A model generated the notes under the pieces. That model had not been told where the DNA came from and did not search any database. It was given only the letters and a program-made list of their open reading frames with translations. A stretch of 64,000 nucleotides of DNA from Pseudonocardia ammonioxydans. GTDB taxonomy: Bacteria > Actinomycetota > Actinomycetes > Mycobacteriales > Pseudonocardiaceae. Every line of letters starts with the position of its first letter. Positions within the stretch are counted from its first letter, which is position 1. A program made the position numbers and the translations under genes. Location: assembly GCF_900115005.1 (NCBI RefSeq), contig NZ_FOUY01000020.1, positions 1-64,000 of the forward strand. Reading direction: 5' to 3'. Below are positions 58,604-64,000 of the stretch, one piece after another.

Positions 58604-59370
58604 CAGACCGCGCTGTAGCCGCCGTCGACGGCGTACGCCGCCCCGGTGACGAATGATGCGCGCGCGCTCAACAGGAACGTCACGACGTCGGCGATCTCGG
58701 TGGGGGCGGCCGCCCGCCGGATCGGCGGTACGACCCGTCCCGGCACCCCGGTCCGGGCCTCCGGATCGAGGCCGACCCGCGCAGAGCTGTTCCCGGCCAG
58801 CCCGGTGTCGACCAGGCCGGGGCAGACACAGTTGGCCCGGAGGCCACGATCGGCGTACTCCGCGGCGAGGCCACGGGTCAGTGCCAGCACCCCGCCCTTG
58901 GAGGCGTCGTAGGCCGCGGAACGACCCGCCGCCACCAGGGACCCGACCGAGCCGACAGTGACGACGGCGGGCGCCTCGCCGGCCAGGAGCGACGGCAGCG
59001 CGGCACGGATGCAGAGGAAGGTCCCGGTCAGGTTCACGCCGAGGACGGTCTCCCAGGACTGCAGGGTCATCTCGGTCGTCGGCGAGCCGTCGGTGACTCC
59101 GGCACAGGTCACCAGCCCGTCCATGCCGCCCAGGAAGTCGGTGGCCGTGGCGAACGCTGCGGCCACCGACGATTCGTCGCGAACGTCGCAGCCCACCGGC
59201 AGGAGCCCGTCATCCGTACCCGCGGCGGCGTGGTCGCGGTCCGGGACGAGGTCCATGGCCACCACCGACGCGCCCTCCTCCCGCAGCCGGGCGGCGACGG
59301 ACCGTCCGATGCCGCTCCCGGCACCGGTCACCACGACACGGCGCCCCCGCGCCTCGCCTGACATCGTCAT
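58603..59370 (-). CDS. Short-chain dehydrogenase/reductase
   Basis: A 255-residue SDR: RVVVTGAGSGIGRSVAARLREEGASVVAMDLVPDR (NAD-type Asp), GLVTCAGVTDGSP, VTVGSVGSLVAAGRSAAYDASKGGVLAL, RANCVCPGLVDTG. TCAG replaces the usual NNAG. It is coupled to the alcohol dehydrogenase behind it. Confidence 0.87.
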   Translation of the reverse strand: MTMSGEARGRRVVVTGAGSGIGRSVAARLREEGASVVAMDLVPDRDHAAAGTDDGLLPVGCDVRDESSVAAAFATATDFLGGMDGLVTCAGVTDGSPTTEMTLQSWETVLGVNLTGTFLCIRAALPSLLAGEAPAVVTVGSVGSLVAAGRSAAYDASKGGVLALTRGLAAEYADRGLRANCVCPGLVDTGLAGNSSARVGLDPEARTGVPGRVVPPIRRAAAPTEIADVVTFLLSARASFVTGAAYAVDGGYSAV

Positions 59371-59422
59371 GAACTCCTTCTGTCGAGAGGTGGTTCCGAT
59401 CGGCGCTCGATCACTGTGCCCG

Positions 59423-60751
59423 TCACACGGCCGACGCCGAGCTGTCGGTCCGTTGCGCGTCGCCGGCCAGCTCGTCCCGGGAGGTCTCGCGCATCCAGCC
59501 GACGGTCAGCAGGCCGACCACCGCGGCGAAGACCATGTAGAAGCCGGGGGCCAGCGTATTGCCGGTCATCGAGACCAGGCCGGTCGCCACCACGGAGACG
59601 GCGCCCGAGCCGATGACCCCACCGATGTTGAAACCGATCGAGACCCCGCTGTACCGCACGCGGGTGGGGAACTGCTCCGTGTACACGGTGTAGACGACGC
59701 CCTGGGAGACGGCGAAGGGCACGTTCAGCACGAGCGCGGCGATCGTCGCCAGGACGAGCGAGCCCTGCTGCATCACCCAGAAGCACGGCACCGCGAGCAC
59801 GAGGAAGCTGACGAGCCCACCGGCCAGCACCGTCCGCCGGCCGAATCGGTCGCTCAAGGCCCCGGCCCACGGGATCAGACCGATCGGCAACAACATGATC
59901 AGCACGATCAGCCAGAGCGACCAGGTCAGCGAGTAGCCGAGCACCGCGGAGAGGTGCACGAGCAGATATACCGAACTCAACCCGCCCGTGGTCATGGTCG
60001 CGTAGGCGATGAGCACCACCCGGAGGACCGAGCGGGGGTGGTGGCGCAGCACCTCGGTGATCGGCGCCTTCGGCGGGGCCTTCTCCGCGACCATCTCCTG
60101 GAACAGTGGCGAGTCCTCGACCCGCATCCGGTAGAGGACCGCGAGCACCAGGAGCGGGCCGGCGACGATGAAGGGGATCCGCCAGCCCCAGGCCGCCATC
60201 TGCTCGGGAGTGGCGAGCGCGCTGATCGTCCCCACGACACCCGCTGCTCCGGCCATACCCAGCGTGATGCCGATCGAGGTCGCCGACCCGAAGAGTCCAC
60301 GCCGGCGCTGAGGCGCGGACTCGGTCGCCAACGACGCGGCACCGCCGATCTCTCCCCCTGCCGAGAAGCCCTGGGCGATCCGCAGGACGGTGAGCAGGAT
60401 CGGGGCCAGCACACCGATCTCCGAGTAGGTCGGGAGCAGTCCGGTGAGCACCGTCGCGATCCCCATCACGGCGACGGTCACCATCAGCACGGACCGGCGA
60501 CCACGACGGTCGCCGAGCCGGCCGAAGAAGAAGCCACCCAGCGGGCGCGCGACGAACCCGCTCGCCGCGATACCCAGCGTGCCGAGCAGACCGATCAAAC
60601 CGTCCGTGGTGGGGAAGAACAGCGGGGCGAGAACGACCGCCAGGTAGCCGTAGATCGCGAAGTCGTAGTACTCGATCGCAGTTCCTACCGCGGCTGCGGT
60701 GCTGGCCCGGCGTCCTGCCCGTTCGGCGGTCCCTGGAGATGACTGTGACAT
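59423..60751 (-). CDS. MFS transporter, MHS type
   Basis: A 442-residue permease with about 12 helices: STAAAVGTAIEYYDFAIYGYLAVVLAPLFF (MHS signature), FVARPLGGFFFGRLGDRRGRRS, RIAQGFSAGGEIGGAASL. It resembles the permease at 7107. The start is ATG 60751 with AGGAG 7 nt upstream. It probably imports the compound degraded by this block. Confidence 0.88.
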   Translation of the reverse strand: MSQSSPGTAERAGRRASTAAAVGTAIEYYDFAIYGYLAVVLAPLFFPTTDGLIGLLGTLGIAASGFVARPLGGFFFGRLGDRRGRRSVLMVTVAVMGIATVLTGLLPTYSEIGVLAPILLTVLRIAQGFSAGGEIGGAASLATESAPQRRRGLFGSATSIGITLGMAGAAGVVGTISALATPEQMAAWGWRIPFIVAGPLLVLAVLYRMRVEDSPLFQEMVAEKAPPKAPITEVLRHHPRSVLRVVLIAYATMTTGGLSSVYLLVHLSAVLGYSLTWSLWLIVLIMLLPIGLIPWAGALSDRFGRRTVLAGGLVSFLVLAVPCFWVMQQGSLVLATIAALVLNVPFAVSQGVVYTVYTEQFPTRVRYSGVSIGFNIGGVIGSGAVSVVATGLVSMTGNTLAPGFYMVFAAVVGLLTVGWMRETSRDELAGDAQRTDSSASAV

Positions 60752-60807
60752 CGGCGCTCCTTTGCGCATGCGAGTGGCGCGACACATCCTCTCGACGGAA
60801 GTTACGC

Positions 60808-62148
60808 CTAAACTGATCTCAGTTCAATCTGTTCGACCGCATCGTCGACCGCAGACAACCCGAGGACGACGGCCGGGGCGAGACCACCGGCGTAAGCGTT
60901 GCGGTAGAGACCACCGATGTCGGAGCCGGCGGCGTACAGCCCCGGGACGGGAGCACCTGTACTCCCCCGCACCCGGCCCCGGCCGTCGACCCGGACACCG
61001 GCGAACGGGAACGTGATCGCCGCCGTCGCCTCCAACACGTAGTAGGGCGGCTCGTCGAGCGGGCGTGGGTCCCGGGCCCGGCCGGGCGTGGGTGCGCCGG
61101 ACAGGGTGTGCGCGAGCTCCGCGGCGATACGCTCGCCGTCGTATCCCCACTCCGGTGGCATGCTCGCGAAGTCCTCGACCGAGTCGGCCACCACGGCACG
61201 AGCCCCCCTCCGGCCTGCCAGCGCGAACTTGTCGTTCGCCGGCCCGCCCTCGACATAGGACGCCACCACGTGCTCGCGGTACCCCTTGGCGTCGGTGACC
61301 AGCAGACCGCGCGCCTCGGGCTGATCGACGAGTGCCATCGTGGTGAGGTGGTCACCGAGCGTCTCGTCGACGAATCGCTCGCCGTGCAGGTTGAACAGCA
61401 CCGCGTGCTCGCTGTAGTAGAGCGCCAGCTCGACGAAGATCTCGGGCGTGAGCGTGACGCCGGTCGGCACCAGGTGCCCGTAGAATCCACCGCCGCTGTT
61501 GGCGACGACCCCGCCGACCGCCTCGGCGAGGCGGAGGCCGGCACCGTTGCTGTGCGGGTTCGACCGCAGCGGGATGTCCACCGCGGACCGGTGGACGTGG
61601 GCCGCCCGCAGGCCGGGGTCGGCCTGGAATCCGCCGGTCGCCAGCACCGTCGCTCCCGCCCGGACCGTACGGCGCGTTCCGTCGGCGAGCACCAGCTCCG
61701 CACCACGGATGCGACCCTCGTCGTCCGGGCACAGCCGCTCCGTCCGCGCCCCGAGCAGGAGCTCCCCCGCCGCGGCGATCCTCGATCGGGCCCCATCGAT
61801 GAACGCGGAGGTATCGAACTGGTGACCGATCCCGTACCTCAGCACCGGGACGCCGGGACCGCACGGCACCCCCAGGTCACGGACGAATTCCAGTGCCGCG
61901 GGAAACCCCTCGACCACGGCAGCGCGCAGGTCACGATCGCCCTGCGGGTTCACCTCGTCCATCACGTCACGGCTCGGCGCCGTCCAGAGGTACCCTGCGT
62001 ACCGCGCGGATCCCCCCACCTCGGCGGCCTTCTCCACCAGCACGACGCGCAGACCGCGCTGGAGCGCCCGGACAGCCGCCGTGAGCCCTGCCATGCCACC
62101 CCCGATCACGAGGATGTCGACGTCGTCCGGGGCGTGCGCAGAGCTCAC
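60808..62148 (-). CDS. FAD-dependent oxidoreductase, KstD/fumarate reductase flavoprotein family
   Basis: A 446-residue flavoprotein: DILVIGGGMAGLTAAVRALQRGLRVVLVEKAAEVGGSARYAG (FAD site), GATVLATGGFQADPGLRAAH, HSNGAGLRLAEAVGG, GLYAAGSDIGGLYRNAYAGGLAPAVVLG. The family includes 3-ketosteroid 1-dehydrogenase and fumarate reductase; desaturation of a cyclic ketone is plausible. GTG 62148 follows AGGAGG. Its last codons overlap site 5, which lies upstream of the permease gene. Confidence 0.87.
   Translation of the reverse strand: MSSAHAPDDVDILVIGGGMAGLTAAVRALQRGLRVVLVEKAAEVGGSARYAGYLWTAPSRDVMDEVNPQGDRDLRAAVVEGFPAALEFVRDLGVPCGPGVPVLRYGIGHQFDTSAFIDGARSRIAAAGELLLGARTERLCPDDEGRIRGAELVLADGTRRTVRAGATVLATGGFQADPGLRAAHVHRSAVDIPLRSNPHSNGAGLRLAEAVGGVVANSGGGFYGHLVPTGVTLTPEIFVELALYYSEHAVLFNLHGERFVDETLGDHLTTMALVDQPEARGLLVTDAKGYREHVVASYVEGGPANDKFALAGRRGARAVVADSVEDFASMPPEWGYDGERIAAELAHTLSGAPTPGRARDPRPLDEPPYYVLEATAAITFPFAGVRVDGRGRVRGSTGAPVPGLYAAGSDIGGLYRNAYAGGLAPAVVLGLSAVDDAVEQIELRSV
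60811..60827. promoter_or_regulatory. AT-rich operator motif, site 5
   Basis: AACTGA, 6 nt, TTCAA; also the palindrome AACTGA-TC-TCAGTT. It lies in the last codons of the flavoprotein gene, 60 bp before the permease start. Confidence 0.6.
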
Positions 62149-62174
62149 GAGTCCTCCTGCTGCTTGACCGACTA

Positions 62175-62191
62175 AACTGAAATTACTTCAA
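62175..62191. promoter_or_regulatory. AT-rich operator motif, site 6
   Basis: AACTGA, 6 nt, TTCAA, 27 bp before the flavoprotein start. Its minus-strand context CCTGAATTGA is shared with site 4. It is close to the right boundary of the block. Confidence 0.6.
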
Positions 62192-62266
62192 TTCAGGATT
62201 GTCGCCAGCGCGGCTCCGGTCAAGAGTGACGTCACGCCACCGGCCTCCGGGCACGCCCCGTCGGCT

Positions 62267-62408
62267 CCAGCGGGCGGCCGAGCCGTTGTCGCCGGAGCTG
62301 ACCGCCGAGCTGCAGGAGGCCGCCGACCGCTATGTCGGCTACGGCGTGCTGCGCAGCCCGGTCGACGTCGCTGCGGCCATCGAGGACCTCGGAGCCCCGG
62401 CACCCTGA
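62267..62408 (+). pseudogene. ssuA 3'-end remnant, right copy of the 142-bp direct repeat
   Basis: Encodes in frame the last 46 residues of SsuA (for example LTAELQEAADRYVGYGVL and the end EDLGAPAP) with its TGA. Compared with 40297-40438 there are seven substitutions; two change residues (Lys to Glu, Val to Ala). There is no start codon, promoter or upstream gene part. It marks the right end of the degradation block. Confidence 0.9.
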
Positions 62409-62417
62409 GCCACTCCG

Positions 62418-62860
62418 TCAGCTCGGGTGCCCCGGCAGGAGGCTCATGGCGACGTCGATGATGTCGGCACGGGGCTCGAGGCGGGGCACCTCGGCGATCG
62501 GTACCCACCGTGCGAAGTCGGTCGTGCCACCCACCTCGGTGGTACCCAGCTCCCCGCCCGTGATGGTGGCCGCGAGGACGAAGCGCTGGGAACGCCACGG
62601 ACGACGATCACCGGTGCGTGGAGCGGTGACGTGGTGCTCGGCCAGGACCTGCCCCACCTCCACCCGGTAGCCGGTCTCCTCCCACACCTCCCGGACGACC
62701 GCGGCCCCGATGGACTCGTCGAACTGACCCCGCCTCCCGGCATGGTCCAGCACGGATCGGCGTGTGCACTCCCGTTGAACCAGGTCAGCAGGATCTGGCC
62801 GTCGTCGGTCGTCAGCAGTCCGTAGGCCGCGAGCCGGATGTCGTACTCGGTGAAGTGCAC
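62418..62860 (-). pseudogene. NUDIX hydrolase gene with a one-base frameshift
   Basis: From ATG 62860 the frame gives HFTEYDIRLAAYGLLTTDDG and CWTMPGGGV, the first part of a NUDIX protein. Near 62725 the reading must shift by one base to continue with the NUDIX box (FDESIGAAVVREVWEETGY) and WVPIAEVPRLEP up to the stop at 62418. One missing G after GTC would restore a normal protein of about 147 residues. It is either a recent pseudogene or a sequencing error. Confidence 0.8.
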
Positions 62861-62883
62861 GGACCGACGCTACCGCTCGATGA

Positions 62884-64000
62884 TCACCGGTCCTGGACGG
62901 TCTGCCGGTCCCGGACCGCGGCGAGGAGCACCAGCGCGGCGACCGGCGCGACGGCCGTGGCGGCGAACCCCGCCGCACCGACATCGGTGTAGAGCGGGAC
63001 CCAGATCAGCGGCGCCAGCGCCCCGCCGAAGAACTGGAACGCCAGCGCCAGCGACGCCGCGCCGGCGCGGTTGCCGTCCGTGCTGGTCGCGGCGATCGCG
63101 TTCACGGTGGTCCGCAGGCCGGTGACGGCGACCCCGACCGCGGCGATCCCCAGGCCGAGCAAGGCGACCGAGGGCCCCAGTGCCGCGACCAGCAGCCCGG
63201 CGGCGAGCAGCAGGTTCATCAGCACCCCGGTGCGCCGCGGGCCGAACGCGTCCAGCCGCCGTCCCAGCAGCGGCGCCGCGAGCAGCCCCGCGACGCCGAA
63301 CGCGGCCGCGAGCAGACCGCGCTGCCACGGGCCCAGCCCGAAGTCGTCCTCCGCCCGCAGGATCGCCAGCACCGTGAGCCCGACCGCGGCGAGGTAGCAG
63401 AGGAACGACAATCCGCAGGCCAGGGCCAGGTCCCGGTTCAGCAGCGCCCGCACCGGGGGCGGGCCGGTCGGGCGCGGGCCGGCCGTCATCGTCGGTGGCA
63501 GCACGGCCAGCACGACCGCCACCAGTGCCGGGAAGGCGAATGCGAGCCGCCAGTCCAGCGCCGCCGCCGGGCCGGAGACCAGCGGGCTCGCCGCCTGCCC
63601 AGCCGCCTGCATCCCCGCGAACAGGCCCAGCGCGCGCCCGAGCCCGGCCCGCGGGACGAGATCGGTGATCGCGGCGACCAGCAGGGGGGTGGTGAACGCG
63701 TTCGTGACGCCCTGCAGCGCGCGGGCCGCGAGGAACCACCCGATCGTCGGCGCGAGCACGCAGCACGCGCAGGCCACGACGAACGCCACCAGCGAGACCT
63801 GCATGGTCCGTGCCCGGCCCCAGCGCTCGGCGAGCGTGCCCGACACCAGCATCACCGCGGCGAACGGCAGCATGTAGGTGGTCACGGCGGCGGCCGCAAC
63901 CTCCGGCGTGCTCCGCAGGCCGGTCGCCACCTCGTGCACCATCGGCGTGACCATGGTGCTGGCGTACGGACCGAGGAAACCTCCGACGTAGAGCGGCCAC
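62884..64000 (-). CDS. MFS efflux-type transporter, N-terminus outside the window
   Basis: At least 371 residues with about 11 visible helices. The frame runs to the window edge (WPLYVGGFLGPYASTMVTPMV), so ATG 63954 is internal and the true start lies to the right. LAERWGRARTMQVSLVAFVVA is the loop 2-3 motif of drug-type MFS proteins, and RALQGVTNAFTTPLLVAAITDLVPRAGLGRALGLFAG follows. Substrate unknown. It ends 23 bp from the NUDIX gene start, on the same strand. Confidence 0.85.
   Translation of the reverse strand, partial: WPLYVGGFLGPYASTMVTPMVHEVATGLRSTPEVAAAAVTTYMLPFAAVMLVSGTLAERWGRARTMQVSLVAFVVACACCVLAPTIGWFLAARALQGVTNAFTTPLLVAAITDLVPRAGLGRALGLFAGMQAAGQAASPLVSGPAAALDWRLAFAFPALVAVVLAVLPPTMTAGPRPTGPPPVRALLNRDLALACGLSFLCYLAAVGLTVLAILRAEDDFGLGPWQRGLLAAAFGVAGLLAAPLLGRRLDAFGPRRTGVLMNLLLAAGLLVAALGPSVALLGLGIAAVGVAVTGLRTTVNAIAATSTDGNRAGAASLALAFQFFGGALAPLIWVPLYTDVGAAGFAATAVAPVAALVLLAAVRDRQTVQDR

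Noticed and set aside
40439..62266. Integrase or recombinase gene for the repeat-bounded block
   Set aside because: None found on either strand; only a transposase C-terminal fragment.
1..64000. tRNA, rRNA or riboswitch genes
   Set aside because: No tRNA-like, rRNA or known riboswitch pattern was recognised by eye; a covariance-model scan would be needed to exclude them.

Overview
The window is very GC-rich, with long open antisense frames, GTG/TTG starts, GGAGG-type ribosome sites, many ATGA/GTGA gene overlaps, TANNNT -10 boxes and leaderless short ORFs. This fits an actinobacterium, and the gene content (DUF5313, erm, rph, many flavin monooxygenases, a steroid-style acyl-CoA set) resembles Pseudonocardiaceae. 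The genus is an inference. No rRNA, tRNA or CRISPR array was seen.

Left part (1-26.3 kb). A DUF899 protein is followed by a rifampicin phosphotransferase coupled to a TetR regulator. Next come a secreted phosphodiester glycosidase and a luciferase-like monooxygenase (LLM) with an MHS-type permease. Then an Erm 23S rRNA methylase whose upstream DNA carries an RLR leader peptide and a hairpin over the ribosome site. Two DUF1990 genes, a DUF5313 gene and an MntA-HepT toxin-antitoxin pair follow. A LacI regulator stands between a CoA-transferase/CitE-lyase/LLM operon and a DctPQM TRAP importer, with matching operators on both sides. A Glu/Leu-type dehydrogenase faces a LysR regulator; a membrane molybdenum oxidoreductase is paired with a fasciclin lipoprotein.

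Centre (26.3-40.4 kb). Two divergent organosulfur operons leave one 315-bp control region. Leftward: two LLMs, then a peptide-type ABC importer with a fused double ATPase. Rightward: ssuC, ssuB, an SsuD-like LLM, an alpha/beta hydrolase fused to an Rrf2 regulator, a cupin and ssuA. Each operon starts with a short leader peptide ending in a Cys codon. Two further peptides of a related type lie at 8.5 kb and 26.4 kb. All four share [VI]-D-x8-C and all four use the rare codon TGT.

Right part (40.4-62.4 kb). A block of about 22 kb is bounded by two direct 142-bp copies of the 3' end of ssuA (135 of 142 identical). It holds a degradation pathway: old-yellow-enzyme reductase, acyl-CoA ligase, three acyl-CoA dehydrogenases, crotonase, thiolase/DUF35 pair, several SDRs, two zinc alcohol dehydrogenases, a KstD-like flavoprotein, an MHS permease and one TetR regulator. 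Six AT-rich motifs sharing AACTGA/TCAGTT and TGAATT elements sit in front of its transcription units and look like one regulon. A frameshifted NUDIX gene and a partial MFS efflux gene close the window.
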